30,721 nucleotides of DNA from NCBI GenBank assembly GCA_035540955.1, contig DATLFP010000215.1:1-30721 (forward strand), in the 5' to 3' direction. Position 1 is the first letter of the stretch; each line of letters opens with the position of its first letter. A program made the position numbers and the translations under genes. This DNA comes from DATLFP01 sp035540955 (GTDB lineage: Bacteria; Actinomycetota; Acidimicrobiia; Acidimicrobiales; CADCSY01). The notes under the pieces are model-generated. The model was not told the DNA's origin. It searched no databases and saw only the letters and a program-made list of their open reading frames with translations. Shown here one piece after another: positions 15,228-22,517 of this stretch.

Positions 15228-16405
15228 CAGCGTGTCGCCGCCGTGCCGAGGAGGACCGTGGAGGTGGCGGAGAGCACCCCGCCGCAGCCGTGGGCGACGG
15301 CGACCTCGGCTCCGTCGACCTGGCGGTCGCCGCACTCGCCTCGGAGCTGCCTCGCCGCTTCCACGAGCAGGAAGATGCCGTACATGCCGGGGTGCGTGTA
15401 GGAGAGGCCGCCGCCGTTGGTGTTGGTCGGCAGGTCCCCTCCCGGCCCGAGGCGGCCCCCTTCGACGAACGCGCCTCCCTCGCCCTTGGCGCAGAAGCCG
15501 AGGTCCTCGAGCGCGAGCAGCACCGTGATCGTGAAGCTGTCGTAGGTCATCACGAGGTCGACGTCGGACGGCCCGACACGGGCGATCGAGAACGCCGCGG
15601 GCCCGGAGACGGCGCCCGCCGTCACGGTGAGATCGGGCATCTGGCTGATCGACATGCCGTGGGTGTGCGAGGTGGCGGCGCCGAGCACGTACACCGGGGG
15701 CTGCGCCAGGTCTGCCGCGCGGTCCGCCCGGGCGAGCACGACGGCGCCGGCGCCGTCGGTCACGAGGCAGCAGTCGAGCTTGTGGAGCGGGGTGGCGACG
15801 TAGGGCGAGGCGAGCACGTCGTCGACCGTGATCGGGTCGCGGTAGCGGGCCGACGGGTTGTGGGCGGCCCACGCCCGCGTCGACACCGCGATGGCGGCGA
15901 GCTGCTCGGACGTCGTGCCGTACTGCGCCATGTGACGGCTGGCGGCGAGGGCGTAGCTGGCGGCCGGCACCCCGAAGCCGTAGGGCAGGTCCCACTCGAG
16001 CATGGGCATCTCGCCGCCCATCCCGGCCATGGCGCCCGACATGCCGCCCATGCCCTGGCCCCGGCTGCGAGGGGTAGCCGCGTACACGATGAGGGCTACG
16101 TCGCAGAGGTCGGCGGCGATCGCGGCGGCGGCGTGCTCGACGTGGACCTCGAAGCTCGACCCACCCGTCATCGTGCTGTCGGTCCACCGAGGCTGGATGC
16201 CCAGGTACTCGGCGAGGTCGACCGACGCCATCATCCCCGTCGCGCAGCAGATGCCGTCGACGTCGCCGATGCCGAGGCCGGCGTCCGCGAGCGCCTCGGC
16301 GATGACGTCGATCTCGAGGGCCCGGCCGGAGCGCTCGAGCTTGCCGGTCGGACTGGCGCGGTCGGCGACGCCGACGATTGCGGAGGCACCCCGGAGATCG
16401 GTCAC
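15227..16405 (-). CDS. Ltp2-like thiolase-fold lipid-transfer protein (probable aldolase)
   Basis: 392 residues. The thiolase fold is recognisable from VDGICCATG, ALIVYAATPRSRGQGMGG, DLVMTYDSFTITVLLALEDLGFC and the C-terminal LSYTHPGMYGIFLLVEAARQL. The loop that carries the nucleophilic Cys in real thiolases reads STMTGGSSFEVHVEH (about 77-91) and contains no Cys. The Tyr-rich SYTHPGMYG motif replaces the GGHPxG loop, as in Ltp2-type aldolases that remove propionyl-CoA from steroid side chains. With its DUF35 partner (4-bp overlap) it most likely performs retro-aldol cleavage of a tertiary beta-hydroxyacyl-CoA. The substrate is inferred only from family behaviour. ATG start; 67 bp separate it from the next - strand gene's end. 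Confidence 0.88.
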   Translation of the reverse strand: MTDLRGASAIVGVADRASPTGKLERSGRALEIDVIAEALADAGLGIGDVDGICCATGMMASVDLAEYLGIQPRWTDSTMTGGSSFEVHVEHAAAAIAADLCDVALIVYAATPRSRGQGMGGMSGAMAGMGGEMPMLEWDLPYGFGVPAASYALAASRHMAQYGTTSEQLAAIAVSTRAWAAHNPSARYRDPITVDDVLASPYVATPLHKLDCCLVTDGAGAVVLARADRAADLAQPPVYVLGAATSHTHGMSISQMPDLTVTAGAVSGPAAFSIARVGPSDVDLVMTYDSFTITVLLALEDLGFCAKGEGGAFVEGGRLGPGGDLPTNTNGGGLSYTHPGMYGIFLLVEAARQLRGECGDRQVDGAEVAVAHGCGGVLSATSTVLLGTAATR

Positions 16406-16472
16406 GTTCGAACCCTATGCGACGATCGGCCGCGGATGTCTCATCCAGGTGGTCCCGGCGCGTGCACGCGAG

Positions 16473-17498
16473 TCAGCGGGCCAGCGCGTCAGCGACGTCG
16501 CCCCACCGGGGGAGGTTGGCCGGGTCGAACGCGCCGAAGTAGACGACGACACGCGCGACGATGCCGTCGTAGCGCGCCCTGATCGCGTCGGCGGCGCCGC
16601 TCCAGTCCGACTCCACCACGAAGTGGGCGAGGAGGTCGTCGTCGATCACCGACGCCATGCCGGCGAAGTCGCCCGCCTTCTGCTTCTCGCGCACCTTCGC
16701 GGTGGTGCCCTCGCGACCGAGCTGGTCGAAGATGAACGCGTAGTTCGGCGTCGAGCCGTAGAACGCCACCTGGTTGCGGGCCAGCTCGCGCCAGCGGTCC
16801 TTCTCCTCGTCGGTGTCGCCGACGACCGTGAAGCACGGCACGATGAGCTGCACGTCGGCCGCGGCGCGCCCGGCCTTGGCTGCGCCGGCGGCGACGTTGG
16901 GCAGCACCGTCTCCCGCAGGTAGGTGGCGTTGTTCAGGGGATGGACGTGCACCCCGTCGGCGACCTCGCCGGCCATGCGGAGCATCCACGGGTTGACCGC
17001 GGCGACGTCGATCGGTGGCGCTGGCACGTCGATCGTGCCCGGTGACCACTGGGCCGGCAGCAGCGTCATCGACCAGTGCTCGCCCTGGAAGTCGAGCTTC
17101 TCCTCACCGGTGAACGCGCGGAAGCACGCCCGCACCGCCTGCACGTACTCGCGCAGGCGCGGTCCGGGCGGGGAGAACGCCGATCCGTAACGGCGCTCGA
17201 TGTGGGCCCGCACCTGCGTGCCGAGCCCGAGCCGGAACCGGCCCCCGCTCGCCTCGGCCAGCTCCCACGCCACCGCCGCGGTCACCATGGGGCTCCGGGG
17301 GAAGGCGACGGCGATGCCGGTCGAGAGCTCGAGCCCAGGCGCGGCGAGGGCGGCCGCCGCGCACGACAGGTAGGCGCTGCGGCTCGTCTCGGTGAGCACC
17401 AGGCCGTGCAGCCCGGCGCCGTGCACGTCACGCGCGAGCTGCTGCACCTGCTGCAGCCGGGCCGGCCCGGTCATGACGTCGACCCGCAGCGGGCTCAT
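16473..17498 (-). CDS. LLM-class F420-dependent oxidoreductase
   Basis: 341 residues. N-terminal barrel strand LRVDVMTGPARLQQVQQLAR, LHGLVLTETSRSAYLS, the family pattern LSTGIAVAFPRSPMVTAAVAWELAEASGGRF and LGLGTQVRAHIERRYG (about 88-103), and VNPWMLRMAGEVADGVHVHP in the second half. This layout matches the actinobacterial probable-F420-dependent LLM subfamily near 340 residues, distinct from the two other LLM proteins in the window. It would use reduced F420 or FMN to reduce or oxygenate an unknown substrate. The upstream SDR ends 64 bp away on the same strand, so co-transcription is possible. Confidence 0.87.
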   Translation of the reverse strand: MSPLRVDVMTGPARLQQVQQLARDVHGAGLHGLVLTETSRSAYLSCAAAALAAPGLELSTGIAVAFPRSPMVTAAVAWELAEASGGRFRLGLGTQVRAHIERRYGSAFSPPGPRLREYVQAVRACFRAFTGEEKLDFQGEHWSMTLLPAQWSPGTIDVPAPPIDVAAVNPWMLRMAGEVADGVHVHPLNNATYLRETVLPNVAAGAAKAGRAAADVQLIVPCFTVVGDTDEEKDRWRELARNQVAFYGSTPNYAFIFDQLGREGTTAKVREKQKAGDFAGMASVIDDDLLAHFVVESDWSGAADAIRARYDGIVARVVVYFGAFDPANLPRWGDVADALAR

Positions 17499-17562
17499 GC
17501 TGTCCGCTCCTGGCGCTGACGCGCCGGCCCGCTCGGGCCACGCTCACTCGTTCCTCGCTCGC

Positions 17563-18441
17563 TCACGACGAGACCTGGCGGACCGTCGCCTTGCGGCCGG
17601 TCGTCCCGTGGGAGACGCCGGCGATGACGCCGCCCCGGCGGTTGGCACCGATGCCGAGCCGCTCGACGATGTTGGGGCCGGCGGCCGTGAGCCCGCCGTC
17701 GACGACGATCGCCTCGCCGGTGATGAAGCGGGCGTCGTCGGTGGCGAGGAACAGCGCCGTGGCTGCGATGTCCTCGCCCCGGCCGTGGCTGGGCCAGGGC
17801 TGGGCGGCGTCGAGGCGCTCGGCGATCCCCGGCGCGTCCACCCGCCCCGCGAGCGGGGTGAGGATGACGCCCGGGCAGATGGCGTTGACCTGGATGCCTC
17901 GGGGGGCGAGCTCGATGGCGGCCGCCCGGGTGAGGTTGATGACCGCCGCCTTGGCTGCCGAGTAGGCGTGGGGACCGCTGCCGCCCGACAGGCCGGCCAC
18001 CGACGCGGTGCTGATGATCGACCCGCCGTGGCCGGCGGCCTGCATGGCACGCGCCCCGTGCTTGACCCCGAGGAACACGCTGCGGCACAGCACCGCGAAC
18101 GTGTAGTCCCAGTCGTCCACCTCGACCTCGGTGATCGGGCCGAACGCCCCGCCGATGCCGGCGTTGTTGAACACGACGTCGACCCGGCTGTAGCCGTCGA
18201 CGGCGGCGGCGATGGCAGCGGCGACGTCGGCCTCCTCGGCCACGTCGGTGCGCACGAACCGCACGGCATCGCCGTGGTCGGACGCCAGCTCCTCCACGGT
18301 CGCGGCGCCGTTCTCGGCGTTGACGTCGGCGATCACGACGCGGGCGCCCTCGGCGAGGAACCGCGCCACCGTGGCCCGTCCCATGCCGCTGGCGCCGCCG
18401 GTGATCACCGCCACCTTCCCGTCGAGCCGACCGTTGCCCAT
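17563..18441 (-). CDS. Short-chain dehydrogenase/reductase
   Basis: 292 residues from ATG 18441 (alternative GTG 18450). Classical SDR: TGGASGMG glycine motif (about 14-21), acidic residue after strand 2 in VVIADVN, FNNAG (NNAG motif), ISTASVAG with the catalytic Ser, YSAAKAAV with Tyr and Lys (about 160-168), and VNAICPGVILTP. The acidic strand-2 end favours NAD over NADP. The final 35 residues (from NIVERLGIGANRR) extend past the normal SDR end. Oxidation of a hydroxy-steroid, cyclic alcohol or 3-hydroxyacyl-CoA would fit the surroundings. Divergent from the next + strand gene. Confidence 0.92.
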   Translation of the reverse strand: MGNGRLDGKVAVITGGASGMGRATVARFLAEGARVVIADVNAENGAATVEELASDHGDAVRFVRTDVAEEADVAAAIAAAVDGYSRVDVVFNNAGIGGAFGPITEVEVDDWDYTFAVLCRSVFLGVKHGARAMQAAGHGGSIISTASVAGLSGGSGPHAYSAAKAAVINLTRAAAIELAPRGIQVNAICPGVILTPLAGRVDAPGIAERLDAAQPWPSHGRGEDIAATALFLATDDARFITGEAIVVDGGLTAAGPNIVERLGIGANRRGGVIAGVSHGTTGRKATVRQVSS

Positions 18442-18513
18442 CGCTCTCACCCATCCCTCGCGGCGGCGCGCCCGGTGCGCCCTCGCCGCGAGACACAGTA
18501 CGGTCACCGTCGC
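18442..18513. promoter_or_regulatory. Divergent intergenic region
   Basis: 72 bp between the SDR start and the + strand hypothetical gene; it must contain at least one promoter in each direction. No strong Shine-Dalgarno precedes the ATG at 18514, so that gene may be leaderless or start at the in-frame ATG 18532. No palindrome was noticed. Confidence 0.35.
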
Positions 18514-19266
18514 ATGCCCCGCCTCACCGCCATGGACGAGCACTTCGTCCACCAACTGCCCGAGCCGCTCCCGATCACCGCCGCCCACCACCACCACTGG
18601 CGGGAGAGCTACTTCTTCGTGGTCCACGACCGGGCCCAGCCCGGCGACGTGGTGATCCTCGCCATGGCCCACTACCCGACCCGAGGCGTCATGGACGCAC
18701 TCGTGATGGGCCGCCTCGACGGTGACCAGGTCTTCGCCCGCTACGAGCGCCCCTACGGCGACGACCCCCAAACGACCTCGGTCGGCCCGGCGTCGGTCCG
18801 CATCGTCGAGCCCTACCGCACGGTGGCGCTGGCGGTCACCGATCCCGCCAACCTCGAGATCGACCTCACGTTCTCCGCCCGAACCGCCGCCCACGGCCTC
18901 CCGATGTGGATGTGGCTGGCAATCCAGCTCGACGACGGGATGCTCGGCGTGTGGCACTGCGAGCTGGCCAACGGCGCCCGCGTCTACACCGACGGGTGCT
19001 GGGCGCCGGCGAGCGGCGGGGACCCGGTGCCGGTGGTCGACTTCCACCACGGCGCGGCGGTGACCGGCCTCGACCGCACCGTGCGGTTCATCCCCGACGG
19101 CGGCCGGGAGATCACCGTCGACGGCACCGGCACCTGGTGCGCGCCGTACCGGCCGTTCCTCGGCGGCGGCCAGCACCTCATGGCGGTGCGCACCGGCGAC
19201 GGCCGCGAGGGCCAGGCCATCTACGAGGTGACAGGCTGCGACCACCACCGCTACTTCCCGGGATGA
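18514..19266 (+). CDS. Conserved-looking protein of unknown function (beta-rich, lipocalin/CrtC-like)
   Basis: 250 residues from ATG 18514 (alternative ATG 18532). The N-terminal part has a His cluster (ITAAHHHHWRESYFFVVHD), followed by alternating strands such as GDVVILAMAHYPTRG, VGPASVRIVEPYRTVALAV and LEIDLTFSARTAAHGLP, then DFHHGAAVTGLDRTVRF and a C-terminal EGQAIYEVTGCDHH. The beta-rich pattern with repeated short strands recalls the lipocalin-like double barrel of hydroxyneurosporene-synthase-type (CrtC) proteins that often sit among actinobacterial lipid genes, but I cannot name the family securely. It is translationally coupled (ATGA) to the HAD hydrolase that follows. Confidence 0.75.
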   Translation: MPRLTAMDEHFVHQLPEPLPITAAHHHHWRESYFFVVHDRAQPGDVVILAMAHYPTRGVMDALVMGRLDGDQVFARYERPYGDDPQTTSVGPASVRIVEPYRTVALAVTDPANLEIDLTFSARTAAHGLPMWMWLAIQLDDGMLGVWHCELANGARVYTDGCWAPASGGDPVPVVDFHHGAAVTGLDRTVRFIPDGGREITVDGTGTWCAPYRPFLGGGQHLMAVRTGDGREGQAIYEVTGCDHHRYFPG

Positions 19267-19886
19267 CGATTGAGGCGGTGCTGTTCGACTTCTACGGCGT
19301 GCTCACCGGCTCGCCGTGGTCGACGCTGGCGTCGGTCGGCAGCGGCGGCGACGAGGCCGCCATCCTCGCCGTGCTGCTCGGCGCCTACGACACCGACGGC
19401 GATCACCCATGGCACCGGCTCGAGCGGGGGGAGGTGGCGTTCACCGACTACCTCACCGAGGTGAGCGCGCTGGGCGAGGCGGCCGGCATCACCATCGACT
19501 TCGGCCGCGCCGCCGGGGCCGATCGGCGCATCGCGGTGAACGAGTCGATGGTCGACGCCGTGCGCCGGCTCCGCAAGGACGGCTACCGCACCGCGGTGGT
19601 GACCAACAACGTGCGGGAGTTCAGCCACGGCTGGCGGGCCCTGGTGCCGGTCGAGGAGCTGTTCGACGTCGTGGTCGACTCCTCCGACTGCGGGCTGCGC
19701 AAGCCGAACCCGGCGGTGTTCCACCACACGCTCGAACTGCTCGGTGGCGTCGCCCCCGACCGCGCCGTGTTCCTCGACGACTCGCCCGGCAACGTCGCCG
19801 GGGCGCGCGCCGCCGGCCTCCACGCCATCCACGTCGAGGACCCCGACCTCGCCCTGGCCGAGCTCGACGACCTGCTCGGCCGCTGA
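19263..19886 (+). CDS. HAD-family hydrolase with DxY motif
   Basis: 207 residues, HAD subfamily IA. Motif I is FDFYGVL (nucleophile Asp near 9), motif II VVTNN (Thr near 105), motif III Lys in LRKPNPAVF, and motif IV FLDDSPGNVAGARAAG. The second Asp of DxD, which acts as acid/base in phosphatases, is Tyr here; DxY is the form seen in L-2-haloacid dehalogenases, though many uncharacterised HADs vary at this site. The cap (about 16-95) is helical. ATG overlaps the previous stop (ATGA). The gene ends 3 bp from the end of a truncated thiolase on the other strand, so its 3' end lies at a probable rearrangement boundary, but the protein itself looks complete. Confidence 0.87.
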   Translation: MTIEAVLFDFYGVLTGSPWSTLASVGSGGDEAAILAVLLGAYDTDGDHPWHRLERGEVAFTDYLTEVSALGEAAGITIDFGRAAGADRRIAVNESMVDAVRRLRKDGYRTAVVTNNVREFSHGWRALVPVEELFDVVVDSSDCGLRKPNPAVFHHTLELLGGVAPDRAVFLDDSPGNVAGARAAGLHAIHVEDPDLALAELDDLLGR

Positions 19887-19889
19887 CGG

Positions 19890-20024
19890 TCAGCCGGCGG
19901 GGTCGGTGATGGCGGCCATCGACGCCTCGAATACCAGCTCGGGCACCGACTTCTCGGCGCCCCGCACGTAGTCGGTCTCGCCGATGCCGACGAGGGCGGC
20001 CTGCCCGGAGATCGACGTCGTCAC
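19890..20024 (-). pseudogene. Truncated thiolase-like gene (44 residues)
   Basis: GTG 20024 overlaps the stop of the nitronate monooxygenase (GTGA), the same coupling used throughout the window. The 44 residues contain the typical thiolase/lipid-transfer N-terminus: AALVGIGETDYVRGAEKSVPEL and FEASMAAITD. They end at TGA 19892-19890 where a full gene would continue for about 340 residues. Immediately beyond is the antisense of the HAD gene, with no further thiolase sequence in any frame. The rest was therefore lost by deletion or rearrangement at about 19889. A functional 44-residue peptide is unlikely. Confidence 0.8.
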
Positions 20025-21001
20025 CGGGTCGTCTCGGCCAGCACGTCGACGCCGCGGCGCAGGCACGCCTCGGCCTCCTCGGTGATGCGGGCCACCAGCT
20101 CGCCCGCCGGCACGACCTCGTCGATGGCGCCGGTGCCCTGGCCGGCGGCGAAGATCTCTTTCGTGGGGTCGACGCCCTGGGTGCCGGGGCCGCCCCCGAT
20201 GTGCATGGCGCCGTCGGCCATCGACCGGCCGATCTGGTCGGGGAACGGCTGCAGCTCCTCGGGGTGGGCCTCGAAGTGGTCGGTGTAGGCGTTGCGGATC
20301 GTGCGCAGCGTCTTGCCGGTGTAGGCGCGGGAGATGACGGTGTCGCGCTCGCTGGCGACGAGGATCGCCTCCCGGTAGCCCCGCACGACGTTGGCCTCCG
20401 GGGTGGCGATGAACCGGGTGCCGAGCCATACACCCGACGCCCCCAGCATGAGCGCGGCGGCGAGGCCCCGCCCGTCGACGATGCCGCCGGCCGCCACCAC
20501 CGGCACCCGGTCGCCGACCGCATCGACGATCTGGGGCACGAGCGGCATCGTGGCGACGGCTCCGGTGTGCCCGCCGGCCTCGGTGCCCTGGGCGACGACG
20601 AGGTCGCAGCCGGCGTCGACGGCCCGCACGGCATGGGCCACCGTGCCGCACATGTTCACGACCAGCACGTCGTGGTCGTGGCAGAGGTCGATCACCTCCG
20701 ACGGCACGCCGAGGGCGCCGACGAAGGCGCGGGCGCCGCCGGCGATGATCGCCTCCACGTGGCCGACCATGCTGCCGGGCAGGGCGGTGAGCAGGTCGAC
20801 GCCGAAGGGCTTGTCGGTCAGCTCCCGCACCCGCCGGATCTCCTCGACCATGTCGGGGTAGCGCAGCGGGGCGGCGCCCATCGTGCCGAAGCCGCCGGCG
20901 GCGCTGACGGCTGCCACCAGCTCGGCGTAGGAGACGCCGCCCATACCGGCGAGCATCACCGGGTGCTCGACGCCGAGCAGGTCGGTCAGGGGCGTGCGCA
21001 T
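20021..21001 (-). CDS. Nitronate monooxygenase (2-nitropropane dioxygenase family)
   Basis: 326 residues. FMN-dependent TIM barrel: VMLAGMGGVSYAELVAAVS (about 14-32), GGFGTMGAAPLRYPD, VAQGTEAGGHTGAV (about 143-156, with the His used as base in the family), PVVAAGGIVDGRGLAAALMLGA and GVWLGTRFIATPEA, the phosphate-binding strands. Family members oxidise alkyl nitronates; many actinobacterial homologues are enoyl-reductase-like or have unknown substrates. Starts at ATG 21001, divergent from the thioesterase. It was the first gene of an operon whose second gene, a thiolase, is now a stub, which suggests a former link to lipid degradation. Confidence 0.9.
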   Translation of the reverse strand: MRTPLTDLLGVEHPVMLAGMGGVSYAELVAAVSAAGGFGTMGAAPLRYPDMVEEIRRVRELTDKPFGVDLLTALPGSMVGHVEAIIAGGARAFVGALGVPSEVIDLCHDHDVLVVNMCGTVAHAVRAVDAGCDLVVAQGTEAGGHTGAVATMPLVPQIVDAVGDRVPVVAAGGIVDGRGLAAALMLGASGVWLGTRFIATPEANVVRGYREAILVASERDTVISRAYTGKTLRTIRNAYTDHFEAHPEELQPFPDQIGRSMADGAMHIGGGPGTQGVDPTKEIFAAGQGTGAIDEVVPAGELVARITEEAEACLRRGVDVLAETTR

Positions 21002-21060
21002 GGCAGTTCCTCACGAGAAGACATGCGACGGAGTATGGCGCATGACACGATCGCCGTTCG

Positions 21061-21855
21061 ATGGATGCGATCGAGTTCCTCCGGGGTGCGCCCCAGCCCG
21101 ACGGCAGCTGGCGGTTCGACATCGGTCGGGAGCGCCACGGCGCGTTCGGCGGCGCCTTCGGCGGGCTCCTGGCGGCATGCACCGTCGCCGTGGCGCGCGC
21201 CACCGTGCCGGGTCGGATGGTGGCCAGCCTCGACGCCCGCTTCCTCCGCGGGCTGCCGGCAGGTGAGGCCCGGTTGGTGCCGACCGTCGTGCACGCCGGA
21301 CGCAGCCTGACCTGCGTGCAGGTCGACGTCGTCGACGGCCGCGGACGGCTGGCGACCCGCTCGACCCTGTACCTGGTCGACGCCGCGCGACTGCAGCCGC
21401 TCGAGCACCCGGGTGACGGGGGCGCGGCGCCGGTGGCTGCGCCATGGTCCGACGGGACGCCGTGGCGGAACCCGCCGGGGACCGACGTGCCGATCGTGAC
21501 GACCTTTGCCCCGCGAGCGGTGGGCAGGGGCGAGCACGGGATCGCGACGGCACTGCGGGTCCCGTGGGACGACGACGGCGCGGGGGCGGAGGCGGCATGC
21601 CTTGCCGCGGACATCTGCGTCGGCCCGCCGGTCGGCGGGGCGTTCCCCGGCCGGCCCACGCCGGCGCCAAACCCCGATCTGTCGTTGCGTTTTGCCGGCG
21701 AGGTCGCCGGGCCAGAAGTCGTGGGGTGGGGCCAGCTCGAGCGGATCCACAACGGGCTCGCGATGGTCAGGATCGAGGTGCGCTCGGGCGCACTGCTCCT
21801 CGCGACGGGTGTGTCCTGCTCCCTGGTGCTGCGAGCGGAGACGTCCCCGGCCTGA
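21061..21855 (+). CDS. Acyl-CoA thioesterase-like double-hotdog protein
   Basis: 264 residues. Segment AFGGAFGGLLAACTVAVARA (about 29-48) is the first hotdog helix of TesB-like proteins, followed by SLDARFLRGLPAGEARLVPTVVHAGRSL. The second hotdog runs from about 150 to the end (RIHNGLAMVRIEVRSGALLLATGVS). The layout fits actinobacterial acyl-CoA thioesterase-family proteins. It would hydrolyse acyl-CoA to fatty acid in the cytoplasm. The ATG has no obvious ribosome-binding site. A 17-bp palindrome begins 4 bp after its stop, in front of the TetR gene. An alternative is a related non-catalytic acyl-CoA-binding member. Confidence 0.8.
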   Translation: MDAIEFLRGAPQPDGSWRFDIGRERHGAFGGAFGGLLAACTVAVARATVPGRMVASLDARFLRGLPAGEARLVPTVVHAGRSLTCVQVDVVDGRGRLATRSTLYLVDAARLQPLEHPGDGGAAPVAAPWSDGTPWRNPPGTDVPIVTTFAPRAVGRGEHGIATALRVPWDDDGAGAEAACLAADICVGPPVGGAFPGRPTPAPNPDLSLRFAGEVAGPEVVGWGQLERIHNGLAMVRIEVRSGALLLATGVSCSLVLRAETSPA

Positions 21856-21859
21856 ACGG

Positions 21860-21876
21860 TTGGACGTATCGTCCAA
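21860..21876. promoter_or_regulatory. Palindromic operator, copy 1 (TetR autoregulation)
   Basis: TTGGACGTATCGTCCAA: 7-bp perfect arms around a 3-bp centre, 44 bp upstream of the TetR ATG. A near-identical 17-bp palindrome (two differences, both in the centre) lies before the MMPL gene. Position and symmetry fit a TetR-dimer binding site that also controls the regulator's own operon. The left TTGGAC could serve as a -35 element, in which case binding would block RNA polymerase. Confidence 0.8.
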
Positions 21877-21920
21877 ACGTTGTGACTGGACCTCGCGCCC
21901 GACGGGGCCTAGGGTCGAGG

Positions 21921-22517
21921 ATGGTGGAACGGGTGCCGGCGTCGATGGTGGAGCGCCTCGCTCGTGCTGCGGACGCGTTCGCCGAGCATGGGTTCGAGTC
22001 GGCTCGGATCGAGGACATCGCCAAGGCCACGGGGATCCCCCGGGCGACGCTCTACTACCACTTCCGCAGCAAGGAGAACGTCCTCGGCTTCCTCCTGCAA
22101 TCGATGCTCGACGAGACGACGGCTGCGGTCGAAGCCGCGGTCGCGTCGAAGGCGAAGGCGCCCGTCCGGCTGCGTCGGGTCATCGAAGCGCACCTGGCGG
22201 TGATGGCGGCGAACCCGGCGACGGCGCGCCTGCTCGTGGGGAACCTCACCGGCGCCGGTGCGCTCACCGACATGGCGGCGGCGATCAAGTCGTCGTTCAG
22301 CGATCCGGCCTCGCGACTTCTCGCCGAGGGCATCGACGACGGTTCGTTCCGCGCGGTCGACATCGAGCGGACGACCTCAGCCCTGTTCGGCGCGGTGGTG
22401 GTCGCGGGCCTTCGTGAGCTCGTGGTCGCCGAGGGCCTTGATGTCGCCGCGGTGACCAGCGCCGTGGTGGCACTCGTGCTCGACGGGCTCGCCAAGCCGA
22501 GGGGAGCCCGCCGGTGA
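21921..22517 (+). CDS. TetR/AcrR-family transcriptional regulator
   Basis: 198 residues. N-terminal TetR DNA-binding domain with ARAADAFAEHGFESARIEDIAKATG and the recognition part IPRATLYYHFRSKENVLGFLL (residues about 12-58). The rest is an all-helical ligand/dimer domain (AAVASKAKAPVRLRRVIEAHLAVMAANPATARLL, the QacR/FadR-like pattern). ATG 21921 is preceded by GGTCGAGG. The palindrome at 21860-21876 is upstream and a second one is before the MMPL exporter, so it most likely represses its own operon and the exporter and is released by a lipid, acyl-CoA or drug ligand. Its stop overlaps the next gene (GTGA). Confidence 0.93.
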   Translation: MVERVPASMVERLARAADAFAEHGFESARIEDIAKATGIPRATLYYHFRSKENVLGFLLQSMLDETTAAVEAAVASKAKAPVRLRRVIEAHLAVMAANPATARLLVGNLTGAGALTDMAAAIKSSFSDPASRLLAEGIDDGSFRAVDIERTTSALFGAVVVAGLRELVVAEGLDVAAVTSAVVALVLDGLAKPRGARR

